From contig JAPLGM010000018.1 of assembly GCA_026390165.1 (NCBI GenBank), positions 153,073-217,072 of the forward strand: a stretch of 64,000 bases of DNA, written 5' to 3'. Below are positions 1 through 10,099 of the stretch, piece after piece. Each line of letters opens with the position of its first letter. The stretch's first letter is position 1. The notes beneath the pieces were generated by a model. It did no database searches. It was not told the DNA's origin and was given only the letters and a program-made list of their open reading frames with translations. The DNA comes from Campylobacterales bacterium (lineage in GTDB: Bacteria > Campylobacterota > Campylobacteria > Campylobacterales > Sulfurimonadaceae). The position numbers and the translations under genes are program-made.

Positions 1-113
1 GTTTCGGTATCAAATACGACGACTTCATCCCCATGATAGGGTTCAAAAAGCCATCTATAGTTTTCATCTCTCAAACCACGCAAGTTCCAACGGCGAAAGA
101 GAGAATCAAACAT
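1..113 (-). CDS. 3'-5' exonuclease (DnaQ/PolC epsilon-like), N-terminal fragment truncated by window edge
   Basis: Reverse-strand translation MFDSLFRRWNLRGLRDENYRWLFEPYHGDEVVVFDTET; VVFDTET resembles the exonuclease I motif. ATG overlaps the stop of the upstream ORF (TAATG). Confidence 0.65.
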   Translation of the reverse strand, partial: MFDSLFRRWNLRGLRDENYRWLFEPYHGDEVVVFDTE

Positions 114-1936
114 TACACGACCATTCCCAAATGAAAATGGTAGGTGAGAAATTTTTTAAAGGTATTGACGATTTTAAAAGCATCTTTGAGTAAATCTCTC
201 TCTGGCTTCGTAAGCAGTTTGGGATTGACATAATTTAGCTCACCCCCCTCGTACTTTTGAGAGAGGGTGAAACCTAATCGTATACTAAGCAGTGTATCGT
301 ACGCCTCAATCAGCTCACTGGCAAATCGCTTGTCAAATAATCCACGGTTATTGAGTTCTTTGATCCGCTGGGTTGTATTGGTTTGCGTAATCTTATGCTC
401 CAATGCCAAAATGCGAATACCGTGCACAATCGCGAAAATCCCCCCTTTTTTAATATCAAATTCACTCTCATGTTCGGCACTCCCTAACACAAAACCTGAA
501 AATAAGCGCAGAGGAGTTTCAAAAGACAATGCAGCTTTGGCGGTATGTGCCAAAATATCGCTTCGTCCCTCGAAATTATCGAATAAATAATCACGGCATT
601 CCGCTAAGAGGGTCTCATCTCCTGCCACACAATGGGCGTCAAGAAAGATAGATAATCCCATCAACGCCTCTTCGTTGAACGTATCAATCCACTCGCTAAT
701 GAGTTTTTTATATCCTGCAACATTGTGGCGCCAGTAGGGATTGCTAACCATAACATTACCACTGCATTTTGGGAATCCCAATTGAAACAGATACTCATTA
801 AAGCGAATCATATAGGGTTCATACAGAGTGTCATCTTCTCCGTCACGTAAAATAAGACCATTATCCTGATCGCCCCTCAAAATCTGTTCTCCTCTCCCTT
901 CGCTTCCCATAACGATTAACGCACATCTATCGTGCAAGGATGAGGGGAGAACCATCTCGAAAACTTTACGATAAAGCTTTATATTAAGTTCGCTGACGAG
1001 CTTGGAAATATACCGAATACGCACCCCTTTTGTAGTGAGAGAGCGGACTAAATAGTTCAAAGAACGCCCAGCACTTTGTAACTCATCAATACTGTGTGCA
1101 CGTTCAATAGAGGTGGCAATCAAATGGGTATGACTGGCAAAATGGCTCAATAAATCAAGCTGTTCCAAAATACCGATGATTTTCTCATTCTCCGTCACGA
1201 TAAGTCGTTTGACACTGTGTTTGGTAAAAAGAAGCAGTGCGTTAAAGAGAAAATCGCTTCGCTCAATCGTAATCAAACCGTACGTTGCAATCTCACCGAT
1301 GGGGTCATTGCTGCTTTTATCCGCCAGCAGAACTTTTTCGCGTAGATTAGTATCCGTTACAATCCCTATTGACTCACCGCTACGAACCAAAATCACATTA
1401 GCATTTTGATCCGTCATTTTTCGCACTGATTCTTTGATCGGCATCGTCGCTTCAACAAAACAAGGCTCGTGCAAATAAATTTCATCGACACGGGAAACCA
1501 TAAAAGGGGTCAATTCATTTTGATTCTGTCGCTCTTTAAGATGCTGATGTTTGGTGATAAAATCTTGCATAAAGTAATTTTGGAACGACTCTACATCTTG
1601 GAGAAGGTTAAGAAAAGATTCTTTTGGGAGTTCATAACAGATAAGATCTTCTGCTACGCTAAAGGTACTCTCACTGTTTCCGTATATGAGGGAGTTCGCG
1701 TCAAAGCTGTCACGTTCGGAATAGATATTTTGGAGTTCACCCTCAATGGTTTCGTTGACGACCCCTTTGATGATGATGGTGAGAAACTCCGCCCGTACCC
1801 TTGGAGCGATTAAAACCGTCTCCTTGGGATAATAGGCAATGTCCATTTGAGTCATTAGTCTCTCAATCATCCTCTCGCCCAATAGGTCGAAAGGGTGGAT
1901 CGACATTAGTAATGCTTTTTGGTCAAATAGACTCAT
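113..1936 (-). CDS. cNMP-binding / CBS-domain / DUF294 nucleotidyltransferase-like protein
   Basis: 607 aa; N-terminal cyclic-nucleotide-binding-like region, CBS pair, nucleotidyltransferase signature VMGSEGRGEQILRGDQDNGLI typical of DUF294. Confidence 0.85.
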   Translation of the reverse strand: MSLFDQKALLMSIHPFDLLGERMIERLMTQMDIAYYPKETVLIAPRVRAEFLTIIIKGVVNETIEGELQNIYSERDSFDANSLIYGNSESTFSVAEDLICYELPKESFLNLLQDVESFQNYFMQDFITKHQHLKERQNQNELTPFMVSRVDEIYLHEPCFVEATMPIKESVRKMTDQNANVILVRSGESIGIVTDTNLREKVLLADKSSNDPIGEIATYGLITIERSDFLFNALLLFTKHSVKRLIVTENEKIIGILEQLDLLSHFASHTHLIATSIERAHSIDELQSAGRSLNYLVRSLTTKGVRIRYISKLVSELNIKLYRKVFEMVLPSSLHDRCALIVMGSEGRGEQILRGDQDNGLILRDGEDDTLYEPYMIRFNEYLFQLGFPKCSGNVMVSNPYWRHNVAGYKKLISEWIDTFNEEALMGLSIFLDAHCVAGDETLLAECRDYLFDNFEGRSDILAHTAKAALSFETPLRLFSGFVLGSAEHESEFDIKKGGIFAIVHGIRILALEHKITQTNTTQRIKELNNRGLFDKRFASELIEAYDTLLSIRLGFTLSQKYEGGELNYVNPKLLTKPERDLLKDAFKIVNTFKKFLTYHFHLGMVV

Positions 1937-1956
1937 AGGTAACTCCTAATTCGATG

Positions 1957-1980
1957 AAAAAAATCTGCCCCGTACGGGGC
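1957..1980 (-). terminator. Intrinsic terminator (GCCCCGTACGGGGC stem followed by AGATTTTTTT on the minus strand)
   Basis: Perfect 14-nt palindrome at 1967-1980 followed on the minus strand by a T-run (1957-1963), between actP and DUF294 genes. Confidence 0.7.
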
Positions 1981-1989
1981 AAGCTTTAG

Positions 1990-2034
1990 TGCCATAGCGG
2001 CTAGCGTAGCCGAAGGGGCATATGATCCTTCGGC
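1990..2034. repeat. Stacked inverted repeats (REP-like intergenic palindrome)
   Basis: GGCTA-GCG-TAGCC inside imperfect palindrome TGCCATAGCGGCTA/TAGCCGAAGGGGCA, overlapping GCCGAAGG...CCTTCGGC (2009-2034). Confidence 0.5.
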
Positions 2035-2048
2035 GTTCAAAATAATCT

Positions 2049-3713
2049 TTAATGCTCAACTGCGCCCTCAGCACCAATACCTGTTTGAGAACGGATATAT
2101 TGCCCTTCAAACGCCTCTTTTTCTTGTTGTGCTGATTCGCTATTATCGGTGATTGAGAAGAACCAAATACCGATAAATGCCATACTCACTGAAAAAAGTG
2201 CAGGGTATTTATAAGGGAAAATCGGTTCAGCATTTTTGAGCACATCTACCCATACGGTCGGCCCAAGTACCACTAAAACAGCAGCGGTCAAAAGACCTAA
2301 TGAACCACCAATCAATGCACCACGAGTCGTAAGTTTTGACCAATACATAGAGAGAAACAAAATCGGAAAGTTTGCACTTGCAGCAATTGCAAACGCCAAT
2401 CCAACCATGAACGCAATATTTTGATCTTCAAACGTAATTCCCAAGAAGATAGCGATAATCCCCAAAATAACCGTTGCTATTTTAGAGACTTTCATCTCCA
2501 TCAAACCATCGGATTTACCCTTGCGGATTACGCTTGCATAAAGGTCATGAGAAATTGCCGAAGCACCTGCTAGTGTCAATCCTGAAACAACCGCAAGGAT
2601 GGTAGCAAACGCTACGGCTGAAATAAAGCCAAGGAAGAAATCACCACCTACGGCATGGCTCAAGTGAATCGCTGCCATATTATCGCCACCGAGGATTGGG
2701 TAACCGCCATCAACCGCTTGTTTTGCCAAATCAAGATACTGAGGATTTTGGAATACCATAACTATCGCACCGAAACCGATAATAAACGTCAAGATATAGA
2801 AATACCCGATAAAACCTGTTGCATAAAATACTGATTTACGCGCTTCTTTCGCATCACTAACGGTGAAAAAACGCATCAAGATATGAGGAAGTCCCGCTGT
2901 ACCAAACATCAGCGCAACACCGAGTGATATCGCCGAAATCGGATCACTGACTAGTTTTCCTGGAGCCATGATACTAACATCTTTCATTTGTACCGCCGTT
3001 GCGAACAATGATTCAAAGTTGAAGTTATAGTGAGCCATAACCGCAATCGCCATGAACGTTGCCCCAGCAAGCAATAAGAATGCTTTAATGATCTGTACCC
3101 ATGTAGTCGCCAACATACCACCGAAGGTGACATAGAGGATCATCAAAACACCAACAAGGATAACCGCGATCTCATAATCCAAACCGAAAAGGAGTTGAAT
3201 GAGTTTTCCCGCACCGACCATTTGAGCAATCAGATACAAAATAACCGTCGTGATCGATCCAAATGCCGCCAAAGTACGAATAGGTGTTTGACGTAAACGA
3301 TACGAAGCAACATCGGCAAACGTATATTTACCAAGGTTACGAAGGCGTTCTGCTACCATAAACAAAATGATTGGCCAACCAACCAAGAAACCGATAGAGT
3401 AGATCAAACCATCATACCCTTTTCCGTAAACAAGCGCCGAAATACCCAAGAATGATGCCGCAGACATATAATCCCCGGCGATTGCCATACCGTTTTGAAA
3501 GCCAGTGATTCCACCGCCAGCGGTATAAAAATCTTTGGCTGTTTTCGTCCGTTTAGCTGCCCAGTACGTAATCCCTAATGTTGCTCCAACGAAGATGACA
3601 AACATGATGATTGCCGACATATTTAATGGTTGTTTTTCAACTGCACCAGTCAGTGCTTCACTGGCAAATATTCCAGCGGATCCAAGAAGTAAAAAAAGTA
3701 TTTGTTTCATCAT
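2049..3713 (-). CDS. actP: Sodium:solute symporter, cation/acetate symporter ActP-like
   Basis: 554 aa multi-TM; SSS-family features ([34 protein letters not shown]), adjacent DUF485 gene. Confidence 0.88.
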   Translation of the reverse strand: MMKQILFLLLGSAGIFASEALTGAVEKQPLNMSAIIMFVIFVGATLGITYWAAKRTKTAKDFYTAGGGITGFQNGMAIAGDYMSAASFLGISALVYGKGYDGLIYSIGFLVGWPIILFMVAERLRNLGKYTFADVASYRLRQTPIRTLAAFGSITTVILYLIAQMVGAGKLIQLLFGLDYEIAVILVGVLMILYVTFGGMLATTWVQIIKAFLLLAGATFMAIAVMAHYNFNFESLFATAVQMKDVSIMAPGKLVSDPISAISLGVALMFGTAGLPHILMRFFTVSDAKEARKSVFYATGFIGYFYILTFIIGFGAIVMVFQNPQYLDLAKQAVDGGYPILGGDNMAAIHLSHAVGGDFFLGFISAVAFATILAVVSGLTLAGASAISHDLYASVIRKGKSDGLMEMKVSKIATVILGIIAIFLGITFEDQNIAFMVGLAFAIAASANFPILFLSMYWSKLTTRGALIGGSLGLLTAAVLVVLGPTVWVDVLKNAEPIFPYKYPALFSVSMAFIGIWFFSITDNSESAQQEKEAFEGQYIRSQTGIGAEGAVEH

Positions 3714-4024
3714 TCCCCCTTTGCTTTATTTTTAATACGTTTGGTAAGTTCATCAAACTCACCATTCGCACGTCGTACATAAATCCCCGTGAGGATAAAT
3801 GCACTCAATATCACCCCTACTCCGATGGGGATTCCGATCGTTGTGACCGAACCTGGTGAGAGTGGTGTCCCTAAATAGGGAGGATCAAACGCAATAACCA
3901 ATACAAATCCGAAATAGATCACCAACATAATAAGTGTTAATGTCCATGCAAAACGGCTTCGTACACGCACGAGATGGATATAATCGGGATCGTTTTTGAT
4001 ACGATCTACCATTTCTTGTTTCAT
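3710..4024 (-). CDS. DUF485 inner membrane protein (YjcH-like)
   Basis: 104 aa, two TM segments, 4-nt overlap with actP; classic actP partner. Confidence 0.85.
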   Translation of the reverse strand: MKQEMVDRIKNDPDYIHLVRVRSRFAWTLTLIMLVIYFGFVLVIAFDPPYLGTPLSPGSVTTIGIPIGVGVILSAFILTGIYVRRANGEFDELTKRIKNKAKGE

Positions 4025-4036
4025 AGTCGAACTCCT

Positions 4037-5368
4037 TTAAAAGTTGTAGTTGGCAATAAAGCGGTATTCATCCCAATCGGTTCCGAGACCTGCAATTGTC
4101 TGTGCAAAATCACGTGTGTAGTTTGCACGTACACGTAACTGAAGGTTTTTAACCGTTTTTGGGCTATAAATCACATCGAAACCTGATTCTGTCGTCGTAC
4201 ATGCTTTTGCAGAATACCCATTAAGAGCATCCAACTTAAATGACGCATAATACGCACCCGTACTCAAATTTACACCCATACTTTTCCAATCGTAGCTTCC
4301 TGCGACTTTCCATGCGTCGGTTCCTGCCATAAACTGATGACGAGTCACCATCCCCTGTGTATAAGCAGGCATTCCTCCCCATGGGGAAATTGTTCCGCCG
4401 TTTATCGTTGCAGAGGCATCTTTACTGTTGTGCGATGCTGCCCCATAAAGATCAAAATTCGCAACTTTAACCCCTGCTTTTGCACCTAGAAAATCGCTTT
4501 TTACTTTTCCTGCATACTCTGCACCCACATTATCTTCACGAATATACTGCGCTGCTACATACGGTGCAATTCCGCTTGCGTATGACCATCCATAGTTAGC
4601 TTCTGCATAGAGCGCATTCAAAATATCATGTGCGTAATAATCCCATGCTTGAAGCTTTAATCCCGGAATACCTGAATAAATCGCTCCAGCAACCGTTACC
4701 CCATCCGTGTTTTGTTTCACAGCATAGTGACCCATATTCTCAAAACTACCGGCTTGGTTTCTTGAATCCCAATAGGAGTAACCAGACGTTGCACTTAAAA
4801 TGGCATTTGCGTGATTTGCACTGGCATCATACACACGTCCGAATGTCCCTTGTGCAAACTTGGTTACGTGAGCCGCGATCAATGTCGTATCTTTGACATC
4901 CGTATTGCTCAACACATACGCTTCAAAAAGGTTGGGTAGCATTCTAGCATCATCGCTACCTGCCATAGGTGTGTCTAACTTTTGACGACCACCCTTGAAA
5001 GTTGTATTTCCATTTTTGTATTGAAGATATGCTTCACCGAGATAGATGTCATTTTGATTTTTCGTACTCAAAAGAGTAGGATCTACCTCTTTTAAATTCG
5101 AACGGTCATTCAAAGAGAACCCTATCGTTCCATAAGCAGCAGCACCTAAGCTCAAGCCGTTCCATGCACCTGTTTCATATTTTACATATCCGCCAATAGT
5201 ATTGGCTTTTCGTGTATAGTTACTAGCCCCGTTATAATCACGACTAATCGAAAATTCACGGAATTGCCCACTCACTTTTCCGTTATTAAATAGTTTCGCC
5301 AAATCATCGGCTGATGCGTTCAATACGAGTACTGACGCCAAGAGTGAAAGACGTAACGCATGTCTCAT
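4037..5368 (-). CDS. Outer membrane porin (OprD-like, Campylobacterota type)
   Basis: Signal peptide MRHALRLSLLASVLVLNASA, beta-barrel composition, C-terminal aromatic ...EYRFIANYNF. Confidence 0.75.
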   Translation of the reverse strand: MRHALRLSLLASVLVLNASADDLAKLFNNGKVSGQFREFSISRDYNGASNYTRKANTIGGYVKYETGAWNGLSLGAAAYGTIGFSLNDRSNLKEVDPTLLSTKNQNDIYLGEAYLQYKNGNTTFKGGRQKLDTPMAGSDDARMLPNLFEAYVLSNTDVKDTTLIAAHVTKFAQGTFGRVYDASANHANAILSATSGYSYWDSRNQAGSFENMGHYAVKQNTDGVTVAGAIYSGIPGLKLQAWDYYAHDILNALYAEANYGWSYASGIAPYVAAQYIREDNVGAEYAGKVKSDFLGAKAGVKVANFDLYGAASHNSKDASATINGGTISPWGGMPAYTQGMVTRHQFMAGTDAWKVAGSYDWKSMGVNLSTGAYYASFKLDALNGYSAKACTTTESGFDVIYSPKTVKNLQLRVRANYTRDFAQTIAGLGTDWDEYRFIANYNF

Positions 5369-5500
5369 TCTGACTCCTTCAAGTTTTTTACTCTGTTATA
5401 ATAAAAACAAAACATAGCATGAACGTAGCAATCGCTAAATCACTCCAATTAATCGTCAGGAATTAAGATTTCTAATAAAAGAGTGTATGAAAAAGTAACA

Positions 5501-6166
5501 CTATCGGGAACGCGGAATATCGATCATATACCCTAATGCACGAATATTTTGGATGAAGTCTTCTTTTAAACTTTTTTTCAGACGGCTGACTTCGGCACGT
5601 ATTGTCGCATTATCAACATACTCATCATCCCATATATAGGTGCGAAATTGATCAAAGTCGACAACTCTCCCTCGATTACGAGATAAAAGGTCAATAATTT
5701 GAAGTTGCCGTTTTGAAAGATGCTGTGTTACGTTATCACACAGCAGTGTCGAGATGGAGGCATCGTACGCGTAACTTTTAGAAAGGCGTGTATGACTTCG
5801 AGGGATGGTACAGCTTTGCATCACCTTATCAATACGTAAGGAGAGCTCTTTGAGGTGAAACGGTTTTTTAAGATAATCAAAACACCCCAAATCATACGCC
5901 CGACTAATCCCTTCAATATCGACAAGAGCACTGATATAGATGGCGGGGGGACGGATTTTAAGAACATGCAATTGTTCCAACAGATCCAATCCGTCGATTC
6001 CAGGGACATTAATATCAAGGATGAGCAAATCGAAACTCTCCGATGTTATCTGTTTCAATGCATCCGTACCGTCATAACATACCAAAATACGATGCCCCAA
6101 TGCCATCAAATACTCGGCTATGGCATCACTTAGCATCCGCTCATCTTCAAGAAGAAGTATTTTCAT
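5501..6166 (-). CDS. OmpR-family response regulator
   Basis: REC domain (LLLEDE, DLLILDINVPGIDGL, KKPF) plus winged-helix C-terminus (LSKRQLQIIDLLSRNRGRVV). Confidence 0.9.
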   Translation of the reverse strand: MKILLLEDERMLSDAIAEYLMALGHRILVCYDGTDALKQITSESFDLLILDINVPGIDGLDLLEQLHVLKIRPPAIYISALVDIEGISRAYDLGCFDYLKKPFHLKELSLRIDKVMQSCTIPRSHTRLSKSYAYDASISTLLCDNVTQHLSKRQLQIIDLLSRNRGRVVDFDQFRTYIWDDEYVDNATIRAEVSRLKKSLKEDFIQNIRALGYMIDIPRSR

Positions 6167-7383
6167 CCATTCCCCTCTTTTTTAAATTGATACTCAAAGC
6201 GAGTAAAATCATCATTAGAATCAATTGTTATCTCAACACGCTCTTCATCACAAATTGATTTTACCAAACTTAATCCCAATCCAAATCCATCTGTTTTTTT
6301 ACGTTCTCGATAGTATGCTTCAAAAATCTTTTGCTCATCCTGAATTTTCTGAGAACGACTCTGAACCCAAAAACGGCATTCGACGACACTACTGCTTACC
6401 CCTACAATAATGACTTCATCACTTTTGGTATATTTGATCGCATTGGTGAGATTATTATCAACAACTCTTTGAAGCTTTGTCTCATTGAAGTGTATCCATA
6501 CGGGGAATTCTGGTTTTTCATAGTGGAAAGAGAGGGATGAGAAATGGGCAACCTCATCAAAAAACTCCAACCTTTTTTCGACATATTCCCCCAGATCAAT
6601 CCCTTTTTTCGGATAATCAACCTGATCTTTCTTCACCAGATAGCTCAAATCATCATAAATACTAAAAATATTTTTAACGGCTGCTTCAATTTTAGCAAGA
6701 TAGCGATTACGCCCCTCGCTCATACTAAAGAGCTCTATGTTTGCCATAATCACCGAGAGGGGGGTGTTGGTTTCGTGAATCGCATAACGGATGAACTGCT
6801 TATGCGATTCAAGTAACCCTTGCGAAAACGTTTGTTCCGCTTCAAGGGCACTGTTTTTGAGCTCAATCGCTTGAGTCTTAGTACGAACCCTCTCTTCAAG
6901 ACTCTCGTTGAGCTGTTGAAGCGCATTTTTTTGATTTTCTATCGTAAAACCCATTTCATTCGCATACCCAGCCATTTTTTTAAATTCACTAAAATAGAGT
7001 TCATTGGGTAAAATAGGTTCGGTTTTTTGATGTACGGATTCAAAAAAATCTAAAAATCGCTCCATATCCCGTGCAATCATACTGTGGACAATTTTGGAAA
7101 TTCCAACGATAAAACCAAATAATATCAGGGCAAGTGTCGCAATCTCGACCATCACTTTGATAAGACGTGTTTTTGGTAAATCCGCATAAGAGAGGGAACT
7201 GCTTAGCGGAACCCCCTTCACAATTTCAATCCCATTTTGAGCTGTTTTTAAAAAATCTTTATACTCGTCATAAATAAGCAGTGAGGAAAAAATAACGGTA
7301 AACAAGAGGATAAAAACAATCGTATAAAAATTAATTTGATTGAGGCTGATTAGCGACCATTTACGACTAAACCAATCTCCCAT
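6163..7383 (-). CDS. Sensor histidine kinase
   Basis: TM segments, HisKA IHETNTPLSVI, HATPase NNLTNAIKYT and GLGLSLVKSIC; ATGA overlap with the RR gene. Confidence 0.9.
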   Translation of the reverse strand: MGDWFSRKWSLISLNQINFYTIVFILLFTVIFSSLLIYDEYKDFLKTAQNGIEIVKGVPLSSSLSYADLPKTRLIKVMVEIATLALILFGFIVGISKIVHSMIARDMERFLDFFESVHQKTEPILPNELYFSEFKKMAGYANEMGFTIENQKNALQQLNESLEERVRTKTQAIELKNSALEAEQTFSQGLLESHKQFIRYAIHETNTPLSVIMANIELFSMSEGRNRYLAKIEAAVKNIFSIYDDLSYLVKKDQVDYPKKGIDLGEYVEKRLEFFDEVAHFSSLSFHYEKPEFPVWIHFNETKLQRVVDNNLTNAIKYTKSDEVIIVGVSSSVVECRFWVQSRSQKIQDEQKIFEAYYRERKKTDGFGLGLSLVKSICDEERVEITIDSNDDFTRFEYQFKKEGNG

Positions 7384-7471
7384 ACTACCCTGCTTTATAC
7401 TAATATTAAATGAGGGGTATTATAACTAGGTGGTGCTTGAAAATGCCTCAGCAATCAGCAATCAAAAGACA

Positions 7472-7505
7472 ACTTCACACAAACTTCACACCATTACTCT
7501 ATAAT
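7472..7505 (+). promoter_or_regulatory. Direct-repeat operator/promoter: ACTTCACACAAACTTCACAC ... TATAAT
   Basis: ACTTCACAC at 7472 and 7483 (11-bp period); -10 TATAAT 7500-7505. Confidence 0.7.
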
Positions 7506-7537
7506 TCACCAATTATTTAATACGTCAAGGATCTTAT

Positions 7538-8776
7538 TTGCGACTACCACGATATAGTCTATTGCTACTTTTGCTTATTCCCCATTTGTTTGGGAATTCT
7601 CTTACTTTTCCTAATGCGGTTCAACAATTTTTAGAACACAATTATGATCTTCAAATCGCACGTCAAGAAGCCGACAAGTCCAAAGCTGATTTAACGAGTG
7701 CGAAGCGTCGCCCCAATCCGATACTTTCAGGATCCTACGACTATTGGAACGTTAAACATCATTTCAGTGATGTCTCATCTTCCGCCGCGGCACTTGCCAC
7801 CCTTCATCTTGACCATCCTATTGAGCTAGGGGGAAAACGTGATCGCCGAATTGAGAATGCGGTAGAGAATATTGCCTATAGTAATACCCTCTTGGACGAG
7901 ACCAAAAGAGAACAGCTTTTTACCCTTATTGATGCCTACTATCAAGTACAAGCCGATGTTGCCAATCATGCAAACTCAGTGGCTAACCGTCGTGATTTTG
8001 ACACCCTTATCTCCATTGCACAGGCAAAATATGATCACGGTTTTTTAAGTGAGCTTGAGTTAGAAAAACTTCAATTGCAAACCATCGACTATGATAAAGA
8101 GATCAACTATTACACCGCCGCCCTCTCTACGGATCAAGAAGCCCTTGCTTTTTTACTCTCCCTAAAATCAGATGAGCTAATACTCCCTCCCGTCGTTGTA
8201 CCCAATGTATTCACAACATCATTAGATGATCTCATTGTCTATGCACAAAAAAATAGAGCGGATTGTTTGGCAGCACAACAAAATATTAAAGCCTCCAATG
8301 CCTCCGTTGAACTCGAAAAAGCCAATGCCATTCCCGATATTACGGTCGGTATGGAAACAGAAAATTATGCCCCTACGTATGGAGGGCCTCTTATTGGAAT
8401 CAGCGCGGCAATCCCTTTGACGATTTATGACCGTAACCAAGGAGCCATTGAAAAATCTCGAATCACAGCCCTTCAAGCTTCGACTCAACACTCCAAAATT
8501 TTAGAACAAACCGCTTCAGAGGTTCGACAATCTTTCACCCTCTATCAATCACAACACTCCATCTATACCTCTATGCTGCATGGGTTTGAATCGGCTAAAA
8601 AACTAAAAGAGAAACAAGAGAAGATTTTTGCCCTCAAAGGAACCTCTATTCTTGAACTCCTTGATGCCCAAAAAAGTTATCGTGAGTATCAAAAAAATCT
8701 TACCCAAGCGCTGATTGATCTACATAGTGTTATTGCACGCTTAAAACTAAATTCAGGACTCTCTTTGAGCGACTAA
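7538..8776 (+). CDS. TolC-family outer membrane efflux protein (copy 1)
   Basis: 412 aa, TTG start, signal peptide, OEP-family C-terminal EKQEKIFALKGTSILELLDAQKSYREYQ. Confidence 0.85.
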   Translation: MRLPRYSLLLLLLIPHLFGNSLTFPNAVQQFLEHNYDLQIARQEADKSKADLTSAKRRPNPILSGSYDYWNVKHHFSDVSSSAAALATLHLDHPIELGGKRDRRIENAVENIAYSNTLLDETKREQLFTLIDAYYQVQADVANHANSVANRRDFDTLISIAQAKYDHGFLSELELEKLQLQTIDYDKEINYYTAALSTDQEALAFLLSLKSDELILPPVVVPNVFTTSLDDLIVYAQKNRADCLAAQQNIKASNASVELEKANAIPDITVGMETENYAPTYGGPLIGISAAIPLTIYDRNQGAIEKSRITALQASTQHSKILEQTASEVRQSFTLYQSQHSIYTSMLHGFESAKKLKEKQEKIFALKGTSILELLDAQKSYREYQKNLTQALIDLHSVIARLKLNSGLSLSD

Positions 8777-8784
8777 AAAGGATC

Positions 8785-8818
8785 ACTTCACAGTAACTTC
8801 ACACATTTTACTTATAAT
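8785..8818 (+). promoter_or_regulatory. Direct-repeat operator/promoter: ACTTCACAGTAACTTCACAC ... TATAAT
   Basis: ACTTCACA at 8785 and 8796 (11-bp period); TATAAT 8813-8818; same spacing as 7472-7505. Confidence 0.7.
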
Positions 8819-8854
8819 ACGCAGCTTAACATTATCCAAGAAAAAGGATCTCAT

Positions 8855-10099
8855 TTGCGTCTAACCCGATACAACGCTCTTTTGCTGCTTTTAGTTCCCC
8901 ATTTATTTGGAGCATCCCTCAGCTTGGATAAGGCGGTGGAACAATTTGTCGAACACAATTATGATTTACAAATAGTACGGCACGAAGCCCAAAAATCCCG
9001 TGCCGATCTCATTACGGCGAAAGAACATCCCAATCCCATCCTAAACGGTTCGTATGAGTTTATGGATATTCAGCACCATTTTAGCGATCAGGCACGTGGG
9101 TCGAATGCGCAAGTAACCCTTATGTTGGCTCATCCATTTGAGACGGGAGGGAAACGTGACCGTAGAGTAGAACTGGCAAATCATGCGATTACCTACAACG
9201 ATTTTATCGTTGATGAAACGGTACGAGAACAACTTACCACTTTGGTAAATGCTTATTATGCCGTATTGAACGATCAGGAGAATGTGTTCAATGCACAAGA
9301 AAACGGCAAAATGTATACCAGCGTTATGGCAATTGCCAAAACGAAACTCGATAACGGCTTTCTCTCCCAAATCGATTATCAAAAACTTTTGCTTCAAAAA
9401 ATTGACTATACGCGTGAAATTGAAAACAATCGTCTCTCGTTGGTACAAGATCGTGAAGCGTTAGCGGCATTGCTAGCACTCTCTACCTCCGACATTACCG
9501 TAACGGCACCGATGAATTCTTCGAATGAACTTCAATCCCTCGATAGTTTCCTAGCCAAAGCAGTTGAACGCGCCGATTGTAAAGCGGCGAAACAAAACGT
9601 AGCGGTTGCCGATGCTTCTTTAAAACTTGAAAAAGCCATTGCTATTCCTAACATAACTGTCGGTGCTGAATATGCAAGTTTTGGCCCCTATTACGAACCC
9701 TTATTGGGATTAAATTTCGCTATGCCTCTTCCCGTTTACGATAAAAATGAGGGGGATATCGAAAGAGCACGTATCACAACGCTCCAATCTGTCAATTTAT
9801 ATGACAAAACACTCCGTATGGCAAAAGCGGACGTACTCCAAAGCTATGAAGCTGCTCAATCACGCCATACTATTTATCGGATGATGAGAGAAGGGTTCAA
9901 AAGTGCCAAGGAACTCAAAGAGAAACAAGAGAAAATTTTTGCCCTCAAAGGGATCTCAACCCTCGAACTCCTCGATGCCCAAAAAAATTATCGTGACTAT
10001 CAAAAAAATCTAACCCAAGCAATGATTGATTTTTATAGTGCAACCGCACGTCTGAAACTTAGTTCAGGCTTATCTTTACTCGAATCTAAAGGACTTTAA
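8855..10099 (+). CDS. TolC-family outer membrane efflux protein (copy 2, tandem paralog)
   Basis: 414 aa; aligns along its length with 7538-8776, e.g. EKQEKIFALKGISTLELLDAQKNYRDYQKNLTQAMID. Confidence 0.85.
   Translation: MRLTRYNALLLLLVPHLFGASLSLDKAVEQFVEHNYDLQIVRHEAQKSRADLITAKEHPNPILNGSYEFMDIQHHFSDQARGSNAQVTLMLAHPFETGGKRDRRVELANHAITYNDFIVDETVREQLTTLVNAYYAVLNDQENVFNAQENGKMYTSVMAIAKTKLDNGFLSQIDYQKLLLQKIDYTREIENNRLSLVQDREALAALLALSTSDITVTAPMNSSNELQSLDSFLAKAVERADCKAAKQNVAVADASLKLEKAIAIPNITVGAEYASFGPYYEPLLGLNFAMPLPVYDKNEGDIERARITTLQSVNLYDKTLRMAKADVLQSYEAAQSRHTIYRMMREGFKSAKELKEKQEKIFALKGISTLELLDAQKNYRDYQKNLTQAMIDFYSATARLKLSSGLSLLESKGL

Noticed and set aside
9041-9448. 135-aa minus ORF inside the second tolC
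   Set aside because: Antisense to a well-supported TolC-family CDS; no domain signature.
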